Shown in pieces: positions 33,200 through 40,951 of a stretch of 42,497 nucleotides of DNA. A program made the position numbers and the translations under genes. This DNA comes from Myxococcota bacterium. Its GTDB lineage: Bacteria > Myxococcota > JAJVIH01. The notes beneath the pieces were generated by a model. That model had not been told where the DNA came from. It worked only from the letters and a program-made list of their open reading frames with translations, and made no database searches. Location: NCBI GenBank assembly GCA_022072125.1, contig JAJVIH010000021.1:64700-107196 (forward strand). The letters run 5' to 3'. Positions within the stretch are counted from its first letter, which is position 1, and each line of letters starts with the position of its first letter.

Positions 33200-33927
33200 C
33201 CCGGCGCGTCTTCCGCCGTCACCAGCACATGCGGATAGGGATACCCTTCCGAGATATCCTCGACCCGCACGCTCAGATTCATCGCGGATAGCGTGTCCGT
33301 CAGCCAGCGGATGGGCGGCGGTTCCGTGCTGGCGCCAGCCGTCCAGCGCAGGCCTTTGACCATGATGGTTTCCTGCGCCTGGTGGATGCGGATGCGCCAG
33401 CCCGCGTCTTCCCGCATGGTTTTGATGAGCATGCGTCCCCGGTGGGCCAGCAGGCCGCGGTAATGCCGGAGAAAATCCTCGCGGCGCCTGGGTTCGACCA
33501 GGTGCAGCACGTCGTTGATCACCACGGCGTCGAAGCGGCGATCGCCCGGCGAATACAATTCTTCCGGCTGAAGCAGGACGTATTCCACGGGCAGATCGTC
33601 CGCCTTGCGCAGGCGCGGCGTATGGACAGGACCGGTGTTCCGGATCCATTCCAGCATGGCGGCCCCGCGCGTGGCGCGGCGGGCGGTTTCGATTTTGCGC
33701 GGGTCCACATCCACGCCCACGCAGGAGAACCCCATTTGCGCCGCGGTGGCGGTGAATATCCCGGCGCCGCATCCCACATCGAGCAAGGATCCGCGCAGCG
33801 GCAGGCGAGCCGCCACTTCCTCGAAGGGGCAGGTGGCAAGGCGGACGAGGATTTTGGCGATTACCCCCGGCGGTTCACGGAGGTAGTAGGGCAGCACCTT
33901 CGGCGTCATGCGTTTGAACGTGGTCAT
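33196..33927 (-). CDS. SAM-dependent class I methyltransferase
   Basis: A 243-aa methyltransferase with motif I LLDVGCGAGIF (about 48-58), motif II VGVDVDPRKIE and a motif IV region DAVVINDVLHLV. The order and spacing fit class I small-molecule methyltransferases. A C-terminal stretch (about 165-243) has no motif I recognise. Both ends overlap neighbours by 4 nt. Placed between a glycosyltransferase and a deacetylase, it most likely methylates a sugar or lipid intermediate, which is inference. Confidence 0.82.
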   Translation of the reverse strand: MTTFKRMTPKVLPYYLREPPGVIAKILVRLATCPFEEVAARLPLRGSLLDVGCGAGIFTATAAQMGFSCVGVDVDPRKIETARRATRGAAMLEWIRNTGPVHTPRLRKADDLPVEYVLLQPEELYSPGDRRFDAVVINDVLHLVEPRRREDFLRHYRGLLAHRGRMLIKTMREDAGWRIRIHQAQETIMVKGLRWTAGASTEPPPIRWLTDTLSAMNLSVRVEDISEGYPYPHVLVTAEDAPG

Positions 33928-34643
33928 GGTTTCCTCATGCGGCGTCTGGCCAGTTCGCGCAGGATATCCACAATCACCGAAGGTCTTGCCAGGGTGGATT
34001 GTCCGCGGGTGCGCGGGGTGTAATGGACGCGGATGGTCTCCACGCGCAGGCCCAGTTCCCTGGCGCGGATGTACATCTCGGCGTCAATGAACGAGCCGCT
34101 GCTCCCCAGGTTCATGCGCCGCAACGCATCCCGCCGGAACATCTTCAGGGAAAAATTCACGTCTTCCAGCCGCAGGCCATACAGGGCGGACACCAGCCGG
34201 TTGTAAATGATGGAATACACGATGCGGTGCGGTCCTTCTCCTGCCCGGTTTTCGCGGATGCCGGCCACCATGTCCGCGTTCATGGCGTCGAGCACCAGCC
34301 AAGCGCGGTGCAACTCCCACATGTCAAACGGCAGGTCGGAGTCGCAGTAGGCGATGATTGACCCGCGCGCCGCATCAAAACCATGGCGGAGCGACGCGCC
34401 CAGCTTCTGGTTGCCGGCATGATGAATTACCTGGATATGGGGAGAATGGTTTCGCGCGAGTTCATCGGCGATGGCGCCCGTTTTGTCGGTGGAGGCGTCG
34501 TTGACGAGGATCAACTCCCACGCGGGATCAATCGCCCGGAGCGGTGGAATGGCCTGTGCGACCGCGTCGCGCAGGTTGTCTTCTTCATTATAAGCGGGCA
34601 GCACCAGCGAAATGACCGGTGTCTGTGTCTGCCCGGCTTCCAC
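33924..34643 (-). CDS. Family 2 glycosyltransferase (dolichol-phosphate-mannose-synthase-like)
   Basis: A 239-aa GT-A glycosyltransferase with SLVLPAYNEEDNL at the start, LVNDASTDKTG and the Asp-x-Asp motif CDSDLP near residue 105. No membrane helices follow, so it is a compact, cytoplasmic-face enzyme of the DPM1/polyprenyl-phosphate sugar synthase type. It starts 6 nt after ppiD ends and overlaps the methyltransferase by 4 nt. Substrate unknown. Confidence 0.88.
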   Translation of the reverse strand: MEAGQTQTPVISLVLPAYNEEDNLRDAVAQAIPPLRAIDPAWELILVNDASTDKTGAIADELARNHSPHIQVIHHAGNQKLGASLRHGFDAARGSIIAYCDSDLPFDMWELHRAWLVLDAMNADMVAGIRENRAGEGPHRIVYSIIYNRLVSALYGLRLEDVNFSLKMFRRDALRRMNLGSSGSFIDAEMYIRARELGLRVETIRVHYTPRTRGQSTLARPSVIVDILRELARRRMRKP

Positions 34644-34649
34644 GGAATA

Positions 34650-36224
34650 TCAGTTGGCGGGCGCGGCTGGGGGCTGGGAGCCGTCCGGCAGTTTGATCAC
34701 GGGTCCCTGGCTGAGGGTCAGGTTGTGAGAAACCTTCGCGTCCCCGCGCAAGGACTCCACCCAGGCCGGAAGGATATTCTCCCGGCGGCCGTTGGACAGC
34801 AGCCGGACATAGAGTTCCTTTTCCTTGTTGAAGTTGGTCCAGTCCACGGAGGTGCGATTCTCAATTTTCATGACGTAGAACTTGCCGCCGATTTCCACCG
34901 GCTCATCCAGCAGTTCACCGGCCTTTTTCAGGAAGATTTTCTTGATGGCGTCCTCGGATACGCCGTCAATTGTTGGAATGAATCCGGTGACATTGCGGGA
35001 AAATTCCCCCGTCGAGGCGGTCTTGTAGCCGGTGGCAGGCTTTGCATCCGCGGTGGGGGTGGCGCTGGTATCGGCGCCGGCGATGGCTTTCAGGCTTTCT
35101 CCCGCCCGGGCGCGCTTGAGAAAACCGTCAGCGATTTCCCGGGCCTTCTGTTTGCCCGCCACATCGCGGAGATACAGTTTGGCGGCGATTTCACCCGTGG
35201 CCTGTTCCAGGGTTTTGTTGATCCCCGGCTTCATGCCCTCGTTGCGGATGAGATGGTATCCAAACGCGGATCTGACGGGGCCCACGACAATATAGGGGCT
35301 GGCGCCGAAAGCGGCCTCCGCGAAGCTCTTGTCCAGGCCATCGCGGGAACGGTATCCAAGGTCGCCGCCCTCGTCCTTTGTGGATTGGTCTTCGGAGTGC
35401 TGTTTGCACAGTTCGACAAAATCCTCGCCCGCGCGGACCTTGGCCAGCAGGTCTTCCGCCTTCTTTTTGGCTTCGGCGTCCTTGGCCTTGTTGTCCGGGT
35501 CTTCCACGGCGATCAGGAGATGGCGGATCCTGGCGGTTTCCGGCTGAACGAAATCGGTTTTGTTGTCGTTATAATACTTTTCGATGTCCGCTTTCTTTTC
35601 GGTGGTGAATTTGGCGATTTCCGCTGGATCCGGGGTCATGCCCTTGGCGGCGGTTTCCGGGTCCACGGCGATGTATTCGACGCTGATTTTTTCGTTGAAG
35701 AAGCGGTAGCGCGCCGCCAGTTCCTCGTAGCTGATATGAACGCCGGCGCGGGCGGCGATGCGCATGGCGTTGGCGGTCAGTTCGCGGGCGCGGCGGGCTT
35801 CAAAGTACCCGCGGTCCACGCCGAGGCCATTGGTCAGAAGCTTCTGGTAGTATTCAAAATCGAATTTGCCGTTTTTCTGGAACGCCGGGTCGGTGACAAT
35901 GCTCTCTTCCTGCACCTTCTGTGGCGTGAGGATATTGTATTCACGGGCCAGTCCGTAAAGCACCGACTCGTCAATGATCGCGTTGAGCGCCGCAATCTGG
36001 GGGTTCAGGGCGTCTGAATCCCGGCGGCGGGTGGTCTGCTGGATGTATTTGAAATCGCGGGTCGAGACCTGTTCCCCGTTCACGGAAATTTGTAGGCCGC
36101 TCCCGCTGCAACCTGATTCTCCGACATTGCCTGGTCCGAAGTTGATGATGAAGAAAAGGATCAGGATCGAAAAGAACAGGATGAATACAGAGTGGCTTTT
36201 GTTCTGCCGCAGTTTGTCGAGCAT
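34650..36224 (-). CDS. ppiD: Membrane-anchored peptidyl-prolyl isomerase, PpiD/SurA-like
   Basis: A 524-aa periplasmic folding factor. A short cytoplasmic lead is followed by one membrane helix at about 12-32 (VFILFFSILILFFIINFGPG). The parvulin domain at about 240-340 has RIRHLLIA, GGDLGYRSRDGL and VGPVRSAFGYHLI. N- and C-terminal chaperone-like helices surround it. The length is a little below E. coli PpiD (623 aa) because there is a single parvulin domain and a shorter tail. A Cys in the stretch after the helix (GESGCSG) is unusual. It heads the operon and the glycan genes follow within 6 nt. Confidence 0.9.
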   Translation of the reverse strand: MLDKLRQNKSHSVFILFFSILILFFIINFGPGNVGESGCSGSGLQISVNGEQVSTRDFKYIQQTTRRRDSDALNPQIAALNAIIDESVLYGLAREYNILTPQKVQEESIVTDPAFQKNGKFDFEYYQKLLTNGLGVDRGYFEARRARELTANAMRIAARAGVHISYEELAARYRFFNEKISVEYIAVDPETAAKGMTPDPAEIAKFTTEKKADIEKYYNDNKTDFVQPETARIRHLLIAVEDPDNKAKDAEAKKKAEDLLAKVRAGEDFVELCKQHSEDQSTKDEGGDLGYRSRDGLDKSFAEAAFGASPYIVVGPVRSAFGYHLIRNEGMKPGINKTLEQATGEIAAKLYLRDVAGKQKAREIADGFLKRARAGESLKAIAGADTSATPTADAKPATGYKTASTGEFSRNVTGFIPTIDGVSEDAIKKIFLKKAGELLDEPVEIGGKFYVMKIENRTSVDWTNFNKEKELYVRLLSNGRRENILPAWVESLRGDAKVSHNLTLSQGPVIKLPDGSQPPAAPAN

Positions 36225-36269
36225 GAGGGCCCTACCGGAGTTTGTCCAGACACGGATTCAAGGGGCGAC

Positions 36270-36298
36270 AGTCTAATGGAAAGCCGGTTTTCAGGCAA
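36270..36298 (-). promoter_or_regulatory. Candidate ppiD promoter
   Basis: On the minus strand TTGCCT (plus 36293-36298) and TAGACT (36270-36275) are 17 nt apart; each matches four of six consensus bases. The start codon lies about 45 nt downstream. Confidence 0.35.
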
Positions 36299-36546
36299 GG
36301 TTGCGGGAAGACCTGCTGGAGGATGACGGAAGCCGGGCGGGATGTACGCCATCGTCAGGCCCATATGCGAGTCCGGCGGAGGGAAAAACATCATAAACCA
36401 TGGGAGGTTGATTCCCCGCGGGGCGGGATGAACGATGTTCAGTCCGTTCGGCCGGAATGGGACGGTAAACTGACGGATGCGCCCCGGAAGCGAATCGGGT
36501 AGGATCCGGATTGGCGCGGCTACCCACACGTGGTTCGGAATTGTGC

Positions 36547-36576
36547 TTGACACCTTCCCGAACGGTCCATTAAAAC
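36547..36576 (+). promoter_or_regulatory. Candidate promoter for the VWA/barrel/TPR operon
   Basis: A perfect TTGACA at 36547-36552 is followed after 18 nt by TAAAAC (36571-36576), four of six consensus bases. The start codon at 36601 would sit within a leader of about 18 nt. Confidence 0.55.
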
Positions 36577-36600
36577 GCTCGTGATTTTGCAGGCAATCCA

Positions 36601-38205
36601 ATGAAAAATTCGCTTTCAGGCCCGTGTAAAAAAACGGCGGCCTCGCCGCCGGTCCTTGTTTGCGGGGGCGGCTTGGTGCTGGGGTTGGCGCTCGCCGCCG
36701 CGGGATGCCAGGACTACATCTTCGTCCAGGATCCGGACATCGAAGAGGCGGTCACCAAGCAGATCATTGAAAATCCCACTCCTCCCGCCAGCGATCTGTT
36801 GTTCGTGATTGACAACTCCGGCTCCATGGCCGAGGAGCAGGACAACCTCAAGAAAAACTTCGGATTTTTCATCCGCAAAATCGCTGGCGCCGCCAACGAC
36901 TTCCAGTTGGGAATCGTCTCCACCGACATGGAAGACCCCACCCAGAGCGGACGGCTTTTGTCCCAGCCCATCCGCAAGGACACCTACCTTTGGGTTGAAG
37001 AGGGATTGAAGGAAGAGGGCGCCGACCTGGATGGCAACGGCAGGGTTGGTGATCAGGTCAACCTGCGCGAGGTCTGCGCCGACTATTTTTCCTCGGACCG
37101 GGAAGAAGGAAAACCATTGCCGCGCATTCTCAAGGCGCCGAAAATCCGCGACCTGACCAACCTGCGCGAGCGCGCCTGCAAACAGGCCATCCTGATTTCC
37201 GAGTTCAAGAACAACGTGGTTCTGGGCATCACCGGCTCCACCTTCGAGCAGCCGCTGGAGGCCATGCGGAAGTCCCTGAGCACCGAAGGCGGATTGGCGG
37301 AAAACAAGGGATTTCTCCGTGATACCGGCCGCCTGACCATCATCCTGTTGACCGACGAGGAAGACTGCAGCCACCGGAAAGGCCAACTGAAGGGCGAGGA
37401 TGGCGGCGAATGTTACAAGAATCCCCAGTTTGTATTCGACGAGAAAGCCAAGACCTTCGTGCAACAGGAGAACCCCTTCTCCCAGTATGAACGGCTGACG
37501 CCCACCAATGATTACATCCGGTTCCTGCGGGAAGAGGTCAAGGCTTTCACCCCCTGCAATCCGGAAAACGACAAGGATTGTCCGGCGGATACCAAGCGCA
37601 AACGCGATCCCAACGGGGCCGACAAGGTCACCATGGCCGCCATCATCGGAGCGGAAGCCCGCCGCGAGCCGGTTGATCCGGATGATCCCGACGGCAAAAC
37701 CGCCATCGTTGAATCCAAGGCCGCCAATTGCTTCTCCGCGTTTGGACAGGCCGCCGCCGGCGAGCGTGTGTTCGAGGTGGTGCGCGCCGCCAACAGCCAG
37801 AACCTGGTGGATTCCATTTGCCAGGAGGACTACCGGCAAACCATGGAGGATATCGCGGATCTGGTGAACGCCCAGAACTGTTTTACCCTCAGCAGCCCGC
37901 CGCCGTGTCCCAATTTCATGACCGTCACCATGAGCGATGGAAAGGAAACCACGGTCATCCCGCGTTCCTGCAAACAAAAGCCGGAGGGCTGGCGCTATGT
38001 GCGCGCCCAGAAAGCGGGAGAGCGGCCGCGCATCTGCTTTGACGGCAAGGCTTCCGGCGATCTGGAAGGAAAGAAACTGGACGTCAAATTCATTTCGGAT
38101 TCTCCCGATTGCAAAGACGTGGATGACAGCGTGCTGGCCGAGTGTCCGGTGGAAGAAAAACCCGCGGACAAGGCGCCCAGCGGCGGAGCAGACAAGAACC
38201 AGTAA
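36601..38205 (+). CDS. VWA-domain surface lipoprotein
   Basis: A 534-aa lipoprotein with a lipobox LAAAGC (Cys36) after a hydrophobic signal, so it is outer- or inner-membrane attached. A von Willebrand A domain follows, with the MIDAS motif DNSGSM at 71-76 and LLTDEEDC around 260 as a likely metal-site strand. Many cysteines downstream suggest disulfides. VWA domains bind protein partners through the metal site. The ATG at 36601 has only a weak ribosome binding site (GCAGG). It is first of four same-strand genes with small gaps, all encoding envelope proteins. Confidence 0.85.
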   Translation: MKNSLSGPCKKTAASPPVLVCGGGLVLGLALAAAGCQDYIFVQDPDIEEAVTKQIIENPTPPASDLLFVIDNSGSMAEEQDNLKKNFGFFIRKIAGAANDFQLGIVSTDMEDPTQSGRLLSQPIRKDTYLWVEEGLKEEGADLDGNGRVGDQVNLREVCADYFSSDREEGKPLPRILKAPKIRDLTNLRERACKQAILISEFKNNVVLGITGSTFEQPLEAMRKSLSTEGGLAENKGFLRDTGRLTIILLTDEEDCSHRKGQLKGEDGGECYKNPQFVFDEKAKTFVQQENPFSQYERLTPTNDYIRFLREEVKAFTPCNPENDKDCPADTKRKRDPNGADKVTMAAIIGAEARREPVDPDDPDGKTAIVESKAANCFSAFGQAAAGERVFEVVRAANSQNLVDSICQEDYRQTMEDIADLVNAQNCFTLSSPPPCPNFMTVTMSDGKETTVIPRSCKQKPEGWRYVRAQKAGERPRICFDGKASGDLEGKKLDVKFISDSPDCKDVDDSVLAECPVEEKPADKAPSGGADKNQ

Positions 38206-38237
38206 GCCCGGACTCCCGGGGCGACCTCAGGAGATAC

Positions 38238-39005
38238 ATGTTGAACATCAAGCAGCGCTGCCTGTTCGCGGGAATCACCCTGATGCTGATTGCGGCCCCG
38301 GCCTGGGCGCAAAATCCTCCGGCTCCCGGCGGTCAGGATGGGCAGGCGCCGGAAGAAACCAAGGAGTCTCCAGTCACCAAATCCCTGGACGACAAAATCA
38401 AGACGGTCGCCAAAAAGTCCTTCATCAAAAAGGGACGTTTCGAGATCCAGCCCTTCGCCTCGTACGCGGTCAACGAGCCGTTCAAACAGCGCCTGATGCT
38501 GGGCGCCGCCGCCACCTACCATTTCGTGGATTCCGTCGCGGTTCAGGCCTTCTTTGGTTACAATCTGAACTTCGCCAACGATGACACGGTCATCATCCGC
38601 AAGCAGGGCGCCCCGGACGACGCCGCGACCGCCGACCTCAAATACAATTTCGCCCTCGACTTCGTCTGGACTCCCATTTATGGAAAGCTCAATTTGCTGG
38701 GCGAATGGATCATTCACCATGACGTGTTTTTCCTGGTGGGTTTTGGCGGTCTTGGATCGGGAATTGATCCCAAGGCGGGGAATCCGGTTTCCAATTTCAA
38801 TCTGGCGGGCAATATCGGTCTGGGAACCCGGGTGTTTCTGACGGACTGGCTGGCGCTGAACCTGGAAGTGCGCGACTTCATCTACAGCACCGAACTGGCC
38901 AACCTGCCCGCGGACAAATCCGGCAACAAGATCACCGATATCCAGCATTCGATTTTCGCCGGACTGGGTTTTGGTTTCTATATCCCGTTCACCTTCGAGC
39001 GCTAG
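38238..39005 (+). CDS. Outer-membrane beta-barrel protein (myxobacterial type)
   Basis: A 255-aa barrel with a signal peptide ending AWA-QN (cleavage near residue 24). Alternating hydrophobic strands and a C-terminus ending in an aromatic/Arg pair (YIPFTFER) fit an outer-membrane barrel. The pattern KGRFEIQPFASYAVNEPF, with the late GLGTRVFLTDWLALNLEVRD, resembles the TIGR04565 family of myxobacteria, related to CglE and other gliding-machinery barrels. The start at 38238 has AGGAGA upstream. It follows the VWA gene by 32 nt. Confidence 0.8.
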   Translation: MLNIKQRCLFAGITLMLIAAPAWAQNPPAPGGQDGQAPEETKESPVTKSLDDKIKTVAKKSFIKKGRFEIQPFASYAVNEPFKQRLMLGAAATYHFVDSVAVQAFFGYNLNFANDDTVIIRKQGAPDDAATADLKYNFALDFVWTPIYGKLNLLGEWIIHHDVFFLVGFGGLGSGIDPKAGNPVSNFNLAGNIGLGTRVFLTDWLALNLEVRDFIYSTELANLPADKSGNKITDIQHSIFAGLGFGFYIPFTFER

Positions 39006-39023
39006 GCCGAAAGGAAGCTGACC

Positions 39024-40937
39024 ATGCTCAAGGCGCGCTTCAGAACGGCAGGCTCATGGATGATCGCCAGCGGCGTGATGGCGGCGGTCTGGCTCGCCAA
39101 CCCCTGCGCATGGCTGGAGGGTGGCGCGGATCAGGGATGGGTGGCTTCCGCCCACGCCCAGAAACGCAAGAAAAAGAAAAAAGCGCCAGTGGAGGATGCG
39201 CCTCCATCCGATTCCGGCGGATTCACCTTTGATGAGGGAGTGAACCTGGGCGGAGAGGCTCCGCCTCCTCCCGCCGCCCCGCCGCCGCCGGCCGCTGTCC
39301 CAATGGGGCCGCCCCCGGCGTCCTCCAGCACGGCGGCGCCAGAGGCCCCCGTGGACGCCGCCGCCCCGGCGGTATTGCCGCCGCCTGCCGCTTCCAGCGG
39401 AGGAGAAGGTGGTGGAGACATGAGTTTTGAAGGCATCCGCACGACGGCCGGCTCCGCTGACAAGGACAAGCTGGATGCGGGCAACAAGGCCATCAAGGAA
39501 GATGATTGCATCACCGGTTCCGTGTTGATGTTCGATGTACTGAACAATCCCAACGCCGGCGATTTTCATCAGGAGGCGGAGTACCGTCTGGCGTTTTGTC
39601 TCTACAAACTCAAGAAATTCCACTCGTCGCTCTATTATGCCTCATCGGTCATTCAAAAGGGCGGATCCCACAATTTCTTTCAGGTGGCGCTGGCGTTGAT
39701 GATCAAAATCAGCGAGGACGTGGTGAACAGCGATGTCGTGCTGACTGATCTCGCGACCTTTGAAAATATTGATCCCCCCGCCAAGTTCAAGGACCAGCTC
39801 AAGTACAGTTTGGCCCGCTTCGCCTACTTCCGGAATGATTTTGAAAAGGCGCAGCGCCTGATCCTTGAGGTGTCCAAGGACCATCCGTTGTATCCCAAGG
39901 CGCGTTTCCTGGAAGCGGTCATCCTGTACCGGCTGGCGTTGACCAACTTCAATCCGGACAGTGAAAACTATTCCGTATTCGAGCCGTCGGTGGCCGCGCT
40001 CAAGGATGTCGTCAACCTGACCAATCCGCGAGGCGGCAAATTTGAAGACCCGGTGCTGCGCCGCAAGGCCTACGCCACCCTGGCCCGCGTTCACTACGCC
40101 GCCCACCAGTTCCGCGCGTCGTTGTTTTATTACGACAAGATCGAGCGCGAAACCGACGAGTGGGTGGACAGCCTGTTTGAATCCGCCTGGGCCAGCTACC
40201 GCCTGAACCGCCACGATCAGGCCTTGGGCAAACTCTACACCCTGCATACGCCGTTCTTCGCCGATGTGTACAATCCGGAAACCCAGTTGCTGGAATCCAT
40301 CATCTATTATGACAACTGCCGGTATGATCGCGCGGAGACCGTGGTCAACGGATTCATTGATCGCTACAACCCCGTGGTGGATCAGGTGAAGAAGATCAAC
40401 AGCTCGAACAGGGGACCGGAAGACACCTACAAATTCATCTTCAGCAAAAACGCGGCTTCCAGTTCTGGCGGGGTGCTGGATCGCATTATTTCGCTGGTGC
40501 TGTCGGACAAGGAACTCAAACGCATCTATCTGACCATTCTGGAGATTGAAAAAGAGCGGAAATCCTTCGACACCATGCCGTCATTCTGGACGGGGTCGGC
40601 GCTGGCGCGGAAGCTGCGCACCGATCTGGAACTGCGCCGCAAGCAGTTCACCCAGATGGCGGGCTCCCTGGCCCAGCGCAAACTGAAGGAAGAAGAGCAG
40701 AACCTCAATTCCTGGATCAGCCAGGCGTATAAAATCCGCCTGGAGACCACGACCAAACAGCAGGAACAGAATCGCGCCCAGCTTTCCGGCGGTGGACTGG
40801 AAATCCAGCTCCGTCCTTACCGCTTCAGCGCGGCCACGCCGGACAACCGCGAGTATTGGCCATTCGATGGCGAATTCTGGCGCGATGAACTGGGAACTTA
40901 CGAAATCACTCTTTCACAGGGATGCCGGGCGCAGTAA
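39024..40937 (+). CDS. Secreted TPR-rich protein
   Basis: A 637-aa exported protein: an N-terminal signal-like helix (about 8-26), a Lys-rich patch (KRKKKKKAP), a Pro/Ala linker (about 70-125), then repeated helical hairpins (about 150-480) that look like TPRs, for example EAEYRLAFCLYKLKKFHSSL and LKYSLARFAYFRNDFEKAQ. The C-terminal motif YWPFDGEFWRDELGTY resembles an ending I recall in myxobacterial gliding-cluster TPR proteins. AAGGA lies 8 nt before the ATG. A scaffold role in an envelope complex is inferred. Confidence 0.78.
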   Translation: MLKARFRTAGSWMIASGVMAAVWLANPCAWLEGGADQGWVASAHAQKRKKKKKAPVEDAPPSDSGGFTFDEGVNLGGEAPPPPAAPPPPAAVPMGPPPASSSTAAPEAPVDAAAPAVLPPPAASSGGEGGGDMSFEGIRTTAGSADKDKLDAGNKAIKEDDCITGSVLMFDVLNNPNAGDFHQEAEYRLAFCLYKLKKFHSSLYYASSVIQKGGSHNFFQVALALMIKISEDVVNSDVVLTDLATFENIDPPAKFKDQLKYSLARFAYFRNDFEKAQRLILEVSKDHPLYPKARFLEAVILYRLALTNFNPDSENYSVFEPSVAALKDVVNLTNPRGGKFEDPVLRRKAYATLARVHYAAHQFRASLFYYDKIERETDEWVDSLFESAWASYRLNRHDQALGKLYTLHTPFFADVYNPETQLLESIIYYDNCRYDRAETVVNGFIDRYNPVVDQVKKINSSNRGPEDTYKFIFSKNAASSSGGVLDRIISLVLSDKELKRIYLTILEIEKERKSFDTMPSFWTGSALARKLRTDLELRRKQFTQMAGSLAQRKLKEEEQNLNSWISQAYKIRLETTTKQQEQNRAQLSGGGLEIQLRPYRFSAATPDNREYWPFDGEFWRDELGTYEITLSQGCRAQ

Positions 40938-40951
40938 CCGGCGGATTTGCC

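Larger units (their letters stand above)
36225..36600. other. 376-nt divergent intergenic region
   Basis: Separates ppiD (minus) from the VWA lipoprotein (plus). It contains candidate promoters for each side (36270-36298 and 36547-36576) and a 10-bp palindrome CCCCGCGGGG at 36414-36423. No gene is evident; open frames lack coding character. Confidence 0.5.

Noticed and set aside
33200-33772. N-terminal extension of the ChbG-type protein, suggesting a fusion
   Set aside because: The extra residues are an out-of-frame reading of the methyltransferase; the family start is at 33199.
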